DNA of 20,628 nucleotides. Source: Mucidula mucida. Lineage: Eukaryota; Basidiomycota; Agaricomycetes; Agaricales; Physalacriaceae. Below the pieces are notes generated by a model that was not told where the DNA came from, made no database searches, and saw nothing but the letters and a program-made list of their open reading frames with translations. A program made the translations under genes and the position numbers. Numbering within the stretch: position 1 is the first letter of the stretch; each line of letters opens with the position of its first letter. Positions 1 to 9,691 of the stretch are shown here, in pieces. The stretch is from NCBI GenBank assembly GCA_015501055.1, contig JADNYV010000597.1:1-20628 (forward strand). The letters run 5' to 3'.

Positions 1-1467
1 GTGGCACAGCACTTCCAAAGCATCTCGAGATGGACTTGTTCGAAGTGCCCATACGGTTCTGCAGCATTACCGCATCATCAAGTCGCCCGCTCTAGTGTCG
101 CTGATACTTCCTCTCTTCCTTATTGTCGCCCGCCTGTCAAATGCCTCCTCGATGACATTCCCGATGACATCTTCTTCGCCCTCGCCCCAGCTCTACCTTC
201 AGAAAGTGTCTTATCTTTTCAAGAGGCGTACCCTCGTTTCCGCGCCATCATGGAGTCCTCACATGAGCTCCTGCAACGCGAGCTCCAGTGTTTCTTTTTC
301 AAAACTCCTGTGACATCCTGTGTCCTTGGTGTTGGAGTCGCATTGGATCGCAAATCGCGCAGCTTGACCTCGGATTTCGATTGGCTAAGCGAAGAGGCGT
401 TTGTCCACTTCCAAGTGCGGCACGGAATCGAGAAGCGCAAGTTCGAGTTCTTCCTTCCGTTGGCGTTTAGCCGCTGGCATTTTAAAGCTGCTGAGCCCAA
501 GATTCGGCGGAATTTGGAGTTTATACATTCTGCGATGCGTGAAGCGGATGCTGCTAGTATGCAGCGGAACGTTGGACGTCGTGGGGCACCTGCCAAGTCG
601 GTCAAGAATTCGGCAGTTACGCCTTCGGCTTCGCCTATTACTGTGGTTTATCGTATGATGAACAACATCGTTGTCAAGCTCATGCAGTCTTGCGACGACG
701 TGGTAGCAAAGACACGGCATAATTCGACGGGCCTACTTTATGCATCGGAGAGGGCCGTGTATTCGTACTGCCATCTCTTTCACCTTCTCATCTGTATGGC
801 ACGGAACGATCCGTCCATAACTCGCGATGCTTCGACACTCATTGATCGCTTCATCGCCGACCCGGAATATCGCACAAAAGCGAAAGTTCCAGACCTGGGT
901 GAGTTCATTGTCATGGTCACTCTGGTTATGGCGCATGGGGATTCTGTGCAGTGGGAGCGGTTGGCTCCTTTTTTCTTGGAGGAAGTTGTCACGCGGAATG
1001 TTCGCTGGGTGCTCAAGGAATGTCCGGAACTCGAGGTCATGGAGCAAGGGAGGAGCGACTATCGTCTGGGCCGCACTTTCGCTCAGTCGAAGACGAGTCT
1101 CCGCCTTATTATGTTTCAGGTCGCGTTCCTGCAGATGTTCGTCAACACGTATTCGTCCAATATGGCTCGTCTTGATGACAACTATGGGTTCGCGGAGAAG
1201 GAGATTCCGGAAAGGATGGTCACAACGATCAAGGATATTTATCGGGTTAGTGACTGGCCGACGTTCTTTGTGAAGGTGAACTATGAGAAGGTGAAAGGAT
1301 TTGGTGCAGCTAATTTTTCATGGCTTCTGCGGGACGCGGTGGCGAAGAGCGGGAAGAGGCGCTATCATACGCCAAAGACGGGCAAGGCTGATCTAGAGCG
1401 GTTGGTGGCGTTGCGGAGGCAGAGTGAGGCGTCGTGGGTTGATGCGCAAAAGAAGAGGAAGGCATAG
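1..1467 (+). CDS. Conserved fungal protein of unknown role, C-terminal part (5' end outside window)
   Basis: The frame is open from the first base to TAG at 1465-1467, so the N-terminus lies outside the window and the GTG at base 1 is not a start. The 488 visible residues begin with a Cys-x-x-Cys stretch (WTCSKCPYG). A predicted helical region follows, with LLDDIPDDIFFALAPALP near residues 49-66, FDWLSEEAF near 125, FFLPLAFSRWHF near 150, VVYRMMNNIVVKLMQSC near 215 and LARLDDNYGF-like sequence near 390, and the end is basic (AQKKRKA). I recognise the style of a conserved basidiomycete family. From memory some members carry an N-terminal ubiquitin-conjugating-like domain, but none is visible here, so no function is assigned. 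No intron is needed in the visible part. It most likely marks the outer flank of the pathway genes rather than a member of them. Confidence is high that it is coding and low on function. Confidence 0.75.
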   Translation: MAQHFQSISRWTCSKCPYGSAALPHHQVARSSVADTSSLPYCRPPVKCLLDDIPDDIFFALAPALPSESVLSFQEAYPRFRAIMESSHELLQRELQCFFFKTPVTSCVLGVGVALDRKSRSLTSDFDWLSEEAFVHFQVRHGIEKRKFEFFLPLAFSRWHFKAAEPKIRRNLEFIHSAMREADAASMQRNVGRRGAPAKSVKNSAVTPSASPITVVYRMMNNIVVKLMQSCDDVVAKTRHNSTGLLYASERAVYSYCHLFHLLICMARNDPSITRDASTLIDRFIADPEYRTKAKVPDLGEFIVMVTLVMAHGDSVQWERLAPFFLEEVVTRNVRWVLKECPELEVMEQGRSDYRLGRTFAQSKTSLRLIMFQVAFLQMFVNTYSSNMARLDDNYGFAEKEIPERMVTTIKDIYRVSDWPTFFVKVNYEKVKGFGAANFSWLLRDAVAKSGKRRYHTPKTGKADLERLVALRRQSEASWVDAQKKRKA

Positions 1468-1839
1468 TTTGTATGTATGTCAGCAGTGCTCTCATGATAC
1501 CCAGTCTTTTCGTGGAAGTAGCGTGGGAGATGGTGAATTCAGGAAAGTGCCCGTGTTTTAATACGCGTTCGATTCCGCCTAGCGAGACGACATCAATAAG
1601 TTATATCCCAGATCCAGTCAGCCAGTGTTTAAACATTGATGGTGCCACGCCAGTGACGTGATGCTGTTTCTCGGCTTACCACCCAGTCGCCATTATCACG
1701 AACGATGCCGCACCGCAAAGCGTATCCTTCCATGCAAAATTCGCCCAATCCGTCTCTGGTAGTACTGGTTTCATGCGCGCCTAAATAGACCATAGACCAT
1801 ACTTTCTCCCTGGGTCCCTCAAATCTCAAAAGAAAGATT
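1468..1839. other. Intergenic, no gene seen
   Basis: This is the stretch downstream of the first gene. Only short open frames without coding character were found on either strand. Nothing else is supported. Confidence 0.5.
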
Positions 1840-1942
1840 GTGGCGTCGTTTGATTTGACTATGGAGGCCCACCATCACATGACGCTCTCATTCATTCTTG
1901 ACCAAAACCATCATGGTCAAACTCAATTGCTTCACCATCCAT
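1840..1942 (+). repeat. Orphan leader copy of the decayed tandem gene family
   Basis: GTGGCGTCGTTTG at 1840-1852 matches the same bases at 3682-3694. Both are followed by a TCACATGAC box (1875-1883 and 3712-3720) and then a TTGACCAAAACC motif just before an ATG (1913 here, 3749 there). The third copy at 2461-2479 keeps TTGACCACAACCATCATG. After the ATG the first codons read M-V-K-L-N, compared with M-S-K-L-N at 2498 and M-T-R-F-N at 3749. Here homology then stops and the frame ends after 33 codons. I read it as the promoter and start of a third family copy whose body is lost. The likeness was seen by eye and not scored. Confidence 0.55.
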
Positions 1943-2456
1943 AAAAACAAAGTACATAGACCAACGCTAGTCTCCCTAGTCAGACCAAACGACGCACAGT
2001 TTTTTCTTTTTTAGAATTGGGTGGAGAAAAGTGCGATGTATGGTCTGATTTAAGTCACGCCTATGAAGCCGTACCATGGCCTTCGGTCTTCTCGGAGCCG
2101 AATTAGGCGATTTTTCCAAAGGGGGATGCAGCCCAAAGCAATGTGACCATGGCGCGTTGAGAGAGCCGCGTTCATGCACCTCGGAATTTCATTATTGTAG
2201 GACAGAATTTGTCTAGGAGGCCACTGAAACCCCAGAAAACACGCCAGCCTCGTCAACCTCTTACCTGTCAATTGGCGTGGCACCAGGCACGCGTGGACAG
2301 CTCAATCACGTGACTGTACGAATGCGGAAGGTCGTCCTACGGCTTGCCCTTGCCAAAAAATTACAGACTAGACCAACGCTGCCCTTTAAGAATTCCGCGC
2401 CCAATGAGGCTCAGGGGCAAGGATGTTATAACGTGGATTTGGGTCAACTTTGAGTA
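1943..2456. other. Intergenic, no gene seen
   Basis: No coding frame is supported on either strand. The 11-mer AGACCAACGCT occurs at 1958-1968 and again at 2370-2380, which may be another trace of the duplicated leader. Nothing else was recognised. Confidence 0.4.
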
Positions 2457-2476
2457 CATTCTTGACCACAACCATC

Positions 2477-3393
2477 ATGACGAGAACCAGAACCTACATG
2501 TCTAAACTCAACGCTGACGAACGCGTCAAGGCTGAAGAGCTAGGTCAGAAAATATTTGACTGGATAAGACGTACCGAGGAGCACTCCGCTGTTCTACGAA
2601 CAGACCCGAACGCATACGCCGAGGCCTAACAGGAGTACGCCGCCAAAGCACCACAAAATGGCACTATTCCGGCTCGCGACAAATATGAGGAGCACATTCT
2701 ACTTGGAGAGCAATTACTGGCAAAGGAATGTATCACAATCTACGAGTGTGCCCATGTATTACGTCAACTTGAGTCCTGTCTTCCAACTGCTTTCCTTCAG
2801 TCACCTCGCTAACACGCTCGCATATCGCTGTCGCCTCCAGCAGACGCTTGCAGCTGAGTTGGGGTGGCCGACTCAGCTGGCAGTAGCTGAATACGTGTCA
2901 GTCAAAAGGTACGCCACTATCGCAGCCTTTCATGGTTTAATCTTAACAATGCGATAGTGCGAGTCATCAATACGCACCATCTTATTTTCAGATACCCGAA
3001 ACCCCACACCCCCTTTTAAGAGACCTTTATGGATCGAGTGCAAACACACCGACATCAAACAGACATGTACTACTCGCCATCGAGTATCCCATCGTTCTTC
3101 CCGGCCAGCCATTCTCCTGGAGCGACATTCTGCACAATAGTCGTAAACTGGTATCACCACAAGAGTTTGCCCTTTATCAGAGTAATCCAGAATCTCTTAG
3201 CCAACATACGTTCACGGCATCTGGTGATATGGGCGATGAAGCCTTTCGGGTGTCATCCTTTTTGACAACAGGGAAGGAGAAACTACTCTATCTCGTGTTT
3301 GCAGATAAGGGCGCAGAGGCTGTTGCCTACTCAAGCTTTGATTTTTTCAATCTTCTTGGATCGTCAATGCGTGTTATCACTGAGGGTAGCTAG
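2477..3393 (+). pseudogene. Unrecognised three-exon gene with one in-frame stop
   Basis: Exon 1 (2477-2745), exon 2 (2801-2894) and exon 3 (2992-3393) join in one frame through introns with GTGTGC...TTCAG and GTGTCA...TTCAG ends. The only interruption is TAA at 2627-2629, after D-P-N-A-Y-A-E-A. The copy at 3749 reads Trp (AEAWQEYA) at the same place. Apart from that codon the frame is open to TAG at 3391, giving about 254 codons. Exon 3 has clear coding character (for example LLAIEYPIVLPGQPFSW and LYLVFADKGAEAVAYSSFDF). I do not recognise the family and see no signal peptide or membrane segment. A further exon after 3393 is possible: an acceptor at 3419 would extend the frame to TGA at 3515, but the implied intron is only about 34 nt. 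A sequence error at the TAA cannot be excluded. Confidence 0.55.
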
Positions 3394-3681
3394 TAGTCCT
3401 CGTTCTGTTGCTTCTTCAGACCAAATCAGTGGTCCTTACATCAATAGCTACAGGGTGTCATGTCCCATCCTCACCAGCATACACCTGGACTCTGGGAAGA
3501 CTGCCGAATCTCAATGAAACGCGACTCACTGAGGCTTTGCACACAACTACAATTACGACTGGCTTAAACTGGTGACTGTGATGTCCACGTTTATGTACCC
3601 CGCACAGCCGCCATTTCTTTGATTCGCTAATCCGTCTCCTGAGAAAATTGACAGGACATGTCATGTGTCGACAAAGAATGT

Positions 3682-3748
3682 GTGGCGTCGTTTGGCCTGA
3701 CTCGTCCACTATCACATGACATTGATCGACTTCTTTGACCAAAACCCC
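3682..3748 (+). repeat. Leader copy upstream of the second family copy
   Basis: This is the counterpart of 1840-1912: GTGGCGTCGTTTG, then ATCACATGAC, then TTGACCAAAACC just before the ATG at 3749. Sharing of non-coding leader sequence between copies points to segmental duplication rather than shared selection on the protein alone. Confidence 0.55.
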
Positions 3749-4078
3749 ATGACTAGATTCAACGCTACTGATAGCGCGCTGGTTGAAAAGCTCGCCGGTC
3801 AGAAAATATTTGACTGGGAAAGACTTGCCGAGGAGCACAGCGCCGTGTTACGGACGGATCCTAACGCGTACGCCGAGGCCTGGCAGGAGTACGCCACCAA
3901 CGCACCGCAAATGGGCACTGTTCCACGCCGCGAGTACAAAGATTTTTTTGGTGGACGCGGTGCAGGCCCGGGCCTTCCGTCTAGTACAGTAGTCAGGACC
4001 TATGTGATCGCCATCCTTGAGAGCATGAACACGCAAGCGTTGCGCCGGTGGGTAGGACGCACCCAATGTACTTGTTGA
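3749..4078 (+). pseudogene. Truncated paralogue of the 2477 gene
   Basis: The first ~60 codons match exon 1 of the 2477 gene closely (GQKIFDW, EEHSAVLRTDPNAYAEA, QEYA.(A/T).AP, GT(I/V)P). Where that gene has the TAA, this copy has TGG. After about codon 65 (REYKDFFGG) the resemblance ends and a different tail runs to TGA at 4076-4078. There is no sign of the exon 2 or exon 3 sequence seen in the first copy. An in-frame ATG at 3716 would add 11 residues, but the shared leader and the paralogue's start favour 3749. It is either a 3'-truncated duplicate or a fusion of the old 5' end to new sequence; whether it is expressed is unknown. Confidence 0.45.
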
Positions 4079-4619
4079 CGCCGATATAGGCACGAACGAA
4101 CTGTACTTATTGGAATGTCATTGTTTAAGGAATACGCACCCACGTGATCACTTAACGTTTGCGTGTTCGGGTATTTCTTCGCGTGGTTCCTTAGCCGAAT
4201 GCAGTGTCTCCCGCACCACTCTCGTCCTCTCATTTTCACGCATAGCACGCCGCTCTTTCCCTCCCGTTGTGCCTCGAACGGCCACATCGAAGTCACTTCC
4301 GTCTATGACACACTCGACGCTCCTGGGCATGACAGTAGACGAAGCAGGGTGCATCCAAAACACAAATCTAATCATATCATCCCTAACAGTTTGAACGTTG
4401 CTAAGGTCCGGGCCAAGCACGAATCCTAGAACCTGTCTCCCAGCTCCATGGTTTATGCTAGCTTGTGTTTAGTCTAATAGCGTACAATATTTCATATTCG
4501 AACAATAAACTCCGTACGTACTATTCTATATCAACGATAACCTTCTACAAGTGAGTCCAATTCACCCAATAGAAACTGTATTCTGAAACAGTCATGAAAT
4601 GCATGCCCTGTGAAGTTAT
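4079..4619. other. Intergenic, 3' side of the cyclase gene
   Basis: The stretch lies between the truncated paralogue and the end of the cyclase. Overlapping open frames of 88-98 codons exist on both strands at 4000-4430, but none has splice structure or a recognisable domain. No poly(A) signal in the usual AATAAA form is visible on the minus strand just after the cyclase stop. Confidence 0.4.
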
Positions 4620-7370
4620 CTACGCCTTTTCGTTCAGGTACTTGGAGGCCATTCCCAGCATCCAAACAGGGAACGTCAATCTTGGGCACGATATGAGCAC
4701 ACGACAAATGAAACTAGAAAACGAAACATACTTGTAGAGAGGATACGGAATCACACCTGTACGGATACCGATGCCTGTCGCGGCTTCAGGGGGCCAACTT
4801 CCATCCTAGAGCGCACACGTCCATCAAGAACGTTTCAAACGACAGAATGCAGGATACTTACAGGCAATTGGCAAGACAGAACCTTGCGTACGGCTCGTTC
4901 CACAGGTGTCTTGTCTGGATAGCGAGCATACATTAGAGCCATTGCAGCCCAAGAGGTTTGCGCCATGCTGGTCTTCTCGTGTTGAACGTAGGTCTCCGCT
5001 CGGCACGACTACAAAAAAGTTAGAACAAGTCAAGCAGAGGTGCAGATGCCTGACGCCTTACCTTGGAACTCTCGCCCCATCCACCATCGGCTTTCTGATT
5101 GTCGATTAAGAAGTGGCATGCTTTGCGTATCCGCGCGCTATTGGAGTAGTATTCTCCAACGCAAGAAAGTCCTTGGCATCCAAACCAGGTTCCGTACGTG
5201 AAGCAGACACCCCATGACCCAATCCAACCGCCTTCAGGAAACTGCGCCTTGTGAAGGTACTTCACAGCGCCCTTTACCATGGCACTGAATCAAAATGTAA
5301 GTCAGAGTCGAAAAAGAGTCAAAACGATCGTACTCGATGTCCTTCGACCTGTAGCTGTAGTGCTTCTTGAATTCGAGTAGGGCGGTGATGACAGATACGG
5401 TACACTCTGGATACGAATACTCGATCATGATGTCGTCTACGATGCACCATTTGTCAGACTGGATTGCAAGCGAACTCAGCAATAATAACGCACCATATAG
5501 CTCGGCAGGATTGATAGATTCGAGCAACTTGTTTCCCCTTTCACACTCGTAGCTAGGAACGCCACCATCTGAGGCTTGCAAGGTTAATAGTAGGTCAACA
5601 GTATTATAGAGACGTTCTGCTGGGATGCGCTCTTCGGGCCTAATCGAGAGGTGAGCTGAAGTTCAGTATGTCACAGGAAACGTACTTCAGATGCGATGAT
5701 AGGATCAAGATCGACTTCAAGGCCTCTCCTGTGCAGTCGGACACAAGATAACCATTCTGTCGCCGCGTGCTAAACGGCCTGGAAGAAACGAGGTAAATGG
5801 CCACTCCTCAACAAATCATGTTCGTATACTCACCATCCGCCTTTGGTCGGTTGCCGGAAGTCTTTAGGATAGTGCAACGGGTTCTCGTTCATCTGTTCAC
5901 CATCCAAGAATTTGAGAATCTTCACAATCGCTTCATGATTCTCCTCGCGCTCAGCGAGCCCGCTCTCAATTAACGCATGTGCGATGAAAAGCCGTGTCCC
6001 ATACTTGGCAGCCATTCGTCACCGTCACTTGCATGCCATCGGGTCCCATCCAAATGAATTCCTTGAGAGTGACGATGTGCCGCTGGACGGCTTCGCTGTC
6101 GTTTCCTTCAGCATGTGCTCGGCAGAGCATCTGGAGTAGGTTCGACACGGAGATCAGATCGTAACCGTCCGTATTTTCGTCCTCCATGGTGATTTGCTCG
6201 TACATGGCATCAAGAGCCCGGCGGTTCAAAGGTGGGAAGGGACATGTTTCTATCGTGCATGAAGCCAAGTAATATAGCGAGTCGAGGAAAAGGGAGTGCG
6301 GGACCAGGTTATCGATTTTGGCGATATGATTGCGCATCGAGGGCCAGTCGATCGAGTTGTACGGTTGAACGTAGATCTCCTACAGACGCATACACGTTAG
6401 AGACCTGTGTATTCTTCGCAAGTCGTGGTACCTCACTTTTCGCAGCTCCAAAATAAGGTCCGTCATAGGGACTTCAAATCGGACCCGATATAAGTAGCTC
6501 ATTGGGATGTAGAACGCCCGCATAAAAATCCACCATTTGGTGGGATGAACTGGACTCCACTTCGGTAGCAGCCTTCGCGCGAAGACGTTTTATTAGAATC
6601 ACTTGCTATGGTCTCATCGAAAGATAACTTACCATACTTCGGGCGGCATTGAATTGTTTCCGCTCCATTCGTACGCACCAATCAATGACAACCAGAATTT
6701 TCCCCATGCAGGACATCCGACAGCGCCGCCCAGCGATGAAGGGTGTTTCGAGCCTTAGCCATTGCAGGATGTTCCGGACTGAGTCCGACCATTCGCAACG
6801 CCACGTAGTTTATCGAGGTTCCGAAGACTGTCGTGCAGTGTTCGCCATGTCTGTAGCCAGAATGTCTTAGTATAGGTGCAAATAAGATTGCAATACCACT
6901 TACAACCCCCACCCACCATCCTGGGGATCAGCGTGATCAAGCATGTAGCGCGTCATTTCCACGGCTTCCTCTTGTGGAACCGTGCGGCCGACGAGATACA
7001 GTGCTATGATGTACATCGGGACGAGGTACATTTGCCCCCCGCAGACACCATCCCAGTGACCAAGTGGGGACTGTATGCGTTTCATGAAGTCGAACGCGTT
7101 AGTTGCTGCGTCCAGAGGTGTGGAGGCTTGTTTCGGGGTTACATCAGCCTGGAAAACTACTGAGTACCTTTAAAGAAGCTGAAATTGATACAATCTTACC
7201 AGTGGAAGGCCAAGAATGAATTTCTCCACGTCGCTCTGTGGCCAGGCGTCTCGTTCCTCTAGTGTATGAAGATAGACCCATTCTTTGCCAGTGTTGGGAC
7301 CGAGGCGTAACCGCCAATGTTCGTGAGAAGTAAAGGGCGTCTTGCCATCAAGAGAGAGAATACTCGACAT
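4620..7370 (-). CDS. Oxidosqualene cyclase (triterpene synthase), two frame disruptions
   Basis: Predicted to cyclise (3S)-2,3-oxidosqualene to a triterpene alcohol at the ER membrane, the first step of the pathway. Twelve exons join with GT-AG introns: 7200-7370, 6904-7148, 6633-6850, 6437-6572, 5834-6379, 5686-5778, 5494-5639, 5334-5436, 5062-5284, 4862-5008, 4732-4805 and 4620-4680. The product would be 720 residues, normal for fungal lanosterol synthases (about 730). Family marks are repeated QW-type motifs ([25 protein letters not shown]), [30 protein letters not shown] and the catalytic VSDCTGE with Asp453 (codon 5736-5738). Two single-base faults break the frame: a missing base in the GGG run at 6729-6731 (TGG-GCG where the family reads W-G-G) and an extra base in the 4-base run at 5987-5990 (just after WDTAF). 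I found no splice choice that repairs either. Active-site positions differ from lanosterol synthases (see findings), so the product is probably not lanosterol. Family assignment is certain; activity is unsure. Confidence 0.9.
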
Positions 7371-8353
7371 GAGAGCGAGTCAAGTTAGCGGTCAAGGCAT
7401 GAGAAACCTTAACTTATACTTCACACACAAAACAGGCAGAGCCGCCCAGTGCGGCAAGCGAACCAAATACGAAACACAAAAACCGGTGCTAGTGCTATCG
7501 GATATCTTAGCTCAGATCTCGTGGCCACATTTCCGATAATTCGCTTCGAGCTGAGCGAACTGAACACGCCGAGCCAGTGAGCGTTGGACCATAATAGGCG
7601 GTGTTGAATACAAGGCACGATTGCAAAAGATAACCCCAATAAGGCGTCGAGATTCGTTTCAATCAGTAGGATTTTGCAGTGAGACCGTGCCGCCCTTTCG
7701 TACTCTTGATAGAGATCGGTGAATTCTAGTCTGATTCAAGGTTAATCTAACGCCGGTATCGCGTTTAGATAGAGGAACATACCGTCACTATCGTCGGCGT
7801 TTCATGCACGCCAGCGCGTCTAAACACGTCTTTTCAACGTATGCTCAGATAGACGACCGCGAAGTTCTTCAGACTTTACGTGCATGATTTTCGATCGTGA
7901 GCAGCTTAACTGTGGTTGCGGAAGTTTCTCTCGGCTCGCGCCGTCTCTTTGTATTTCAAGGGAAAGCACAATTGGACATGGTGGAGGGGAAAGAGTTGCA
8001 GCATCGTATTTACCTGGAGCTGCTGGATCGCTGATCGGTTAGTGGTGCGTATCCAAAAAGTTCTGTACTATTCATGCTTTACACTATGATTCATTTACTA
8101 GTACTAGTTGTCCCTATTGCTTCACCGTCTGAAGCCATTTCTGTTTCAAATTCGAGAGTTGGTTCGGCGGTGACGAAAAATGCGATGCCCCGGTATCGGG
8201 ATTCGCCTGGACAATGTCACCGAGATACTACTACTTCACAGAACTGATGTTTGAACATTGAAACGGTGACTGGAAAAAATATAGGTGTGGCGAGCACTAG
8301 TACATGCAATACAGAGCAACATATGTATTGTTTACCTCACTGGCACATTTGTA
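7371..8353. other. Intergenic between cyclase start and acyltransferase end
   Basis: This 983 nt stretch should hold the cyclase promoter, since the cyclase is transcribed leftwards from 7370, and the 3' end of the acyltransferase. A weak TATA-like string (AAGTATAAG on the minus strand) lies about 55 nt upstream of the cyclase ATG. A short palindrome, ACTAGTACTAGT, lies near 8098-8109. No gene or convincing coding frame was seen. Confidence 0.4.
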
Positions 8354-9691
8354 TCAGGAAAACGACACACTCAAACTACTCGCAAGATATCTAACAGGCG
8401 AAATTGAAAGGGCTCCTCCATGTATGAGACCAGCCTCAAACGCAAATCCAGAATACCATCGCCAAGAAATCACGAACCAAGTGGCCACCCAAAGATGTCC
8501 AACATACCTTCGCAGTAGTGCCAACTTGCTTCCCAAGACAACGTTGGCAAATTCCATGACGATGTCTTCGAATAAGATGGCCACAGCTTGGGATAGAAAG
8601 AAAGGGATGGCGCCTATCGTCAGAAACGCCAACGGTGTAGGGAAACGATCTGGTGATAGCTTATAGTCTGCAGCTGCATGCCCTATGCCGGACGCAAGGA
8701 ATCCGATGAACAGTTGCATGTACTTCGAGCTCCAGCTTCCGGCAGGTAACCCCAGCGACTGAGACCCCATTTTCCCTAAGCCGGATACTTGCTGTAGAAC
8801 GGAATAAGGTAAGCTAACATTGAGGCTCAAGCGACTTACACGTCTCATTAGGAGATGCCAAGAATGACTGGTACCTGTTAGTGGAGAAATTTGCGTGGGA
8901 ACTGGAAACTCACCTCCAGAGGCGGCGTACACTGTATGCTTCCCTAAATCTGCCATATACCGGCGGCCATAGGTGCCAGCTGGACAAGCCCAGAGCCACC
9001 GTTCCAGCAGCGAAGAGGTAGTACATCATGCTGGTAGAGAAAATACCGGAGAATACCCAGGAACACGTCAAAAGGTATTGCTGTAGGAGCGGTAACTGAT
9101 TCAGGGACTGATCGGGAAGCCGGGGGTGGAGGTAAACATATGTTTGCACGATATCAAGCGCAATGAAGAACCCGAAGGCGCGAATCAAACTCCAGCCAAC
9201 GAAGTGCCATCGGCCGAGTTTTGGCATGACGGTTACGTTTGGCACCTAATGATTAGAACGACGCGTCGCGAACGATGTATAATACTTACTTTGTAGTTCC
9301 ATCCAAGACCTCGGGGGGAATTGATTGTGCTCCAGGTCCAGAACACTCTCCTGATGATGGGAAGTTCAAGAGGTTCAATTTTGTCGGTGTAGTGGCGCCA
9401 GACACGGATGGGATCGACGATGAGAAGGTGAAGAGCGTAGACCATGCCATTGCCGAAAGCAACGCCTAACGCATACTCTCCACTCTTGTCCTCACTTGTA
9501 GGAAAAGATTGGAGGCCGGGAAGCGATAGGCATACGAAGAGCAACCAGGACGCAAGACGTACATGTAGTCGTGGCGAAACGGCTAGTGTAGTGGCAAGCA
9601 GAAGGTGTGGAATGAGGTACGACGTGAGAAACAGTCTAGGAGGTGTTCCCTCGCTCTGGCGCGAATCAGCCATGATTGACTTGCGAGACAA
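8354..9691 (-). CDS. Wax-synthase-like membrane-bound O-acyltransferase (MBOAT family)
   Basis: Likely transfers an acyl group, probably acetyl, to a hydroxyl of the triterpenoid. Fungal relatives of this wax-synthase-like class acetylate terpenoids and meroterpenoids, for example in the trichothecene and pyripyropene pathways. Four exons, 9290-9691, 8914-9245, 8840-8867 and 8354-8791, give 399 residues in an uninterrupted frame. A second in-frame ATG at 9673 would give 393, and either could be the start. Several hydrophobic segments mark a polytopic ER membrane protein (for example near residues 23-41 and 48-60, with more through the C-terminal half). The signature block WPPVYGRFREAYSVRRLW continues across the second intron into SHSWHLLMRR, where the second His is the usual catalytic candidate. 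Choosing the acceptor at 8868, rather than the nearer AG seven bases upstream, is what restores this motif. It shares a 343 nt upstream region with the P450. The family is clear; the substrate is inferred from context. Confidence 0.85.

Noticed and set aside
219..720. Long antisense open frames within the first gene
   Set aside because: They are shadows of the plus-strand coding frame, which has clear conserved-protein character.
4148..4420. 90-codon minus-strand open frame downstream of the cyclase
   Set aside because: No domain, no splice context and an equally long frame on the opposite strand; probably chance.
5437..5493. Insertion [10 protein letters not shown] in the cyclase
   Set aside because: It is a 57 nt intron (GTGCGT...CGTAG) that happens to be open in frame; removing it gives the expected NPAELY-D-D-IMIEY.
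5834..6000. A small intron that would explain the second cyclase fault
   Set aside because: The only GT...AG pair there would delete Q-V-W-D-T-A-F and the residues after it, which the family always keeps.
8868..8913. Apparent frameshift in the acyltransferase before WHLLMRR
   Set aside because: It disappears if the acceptor seven bases further downstream (TACCAG, ending at 8868) is used; the motif and all phases then fit.
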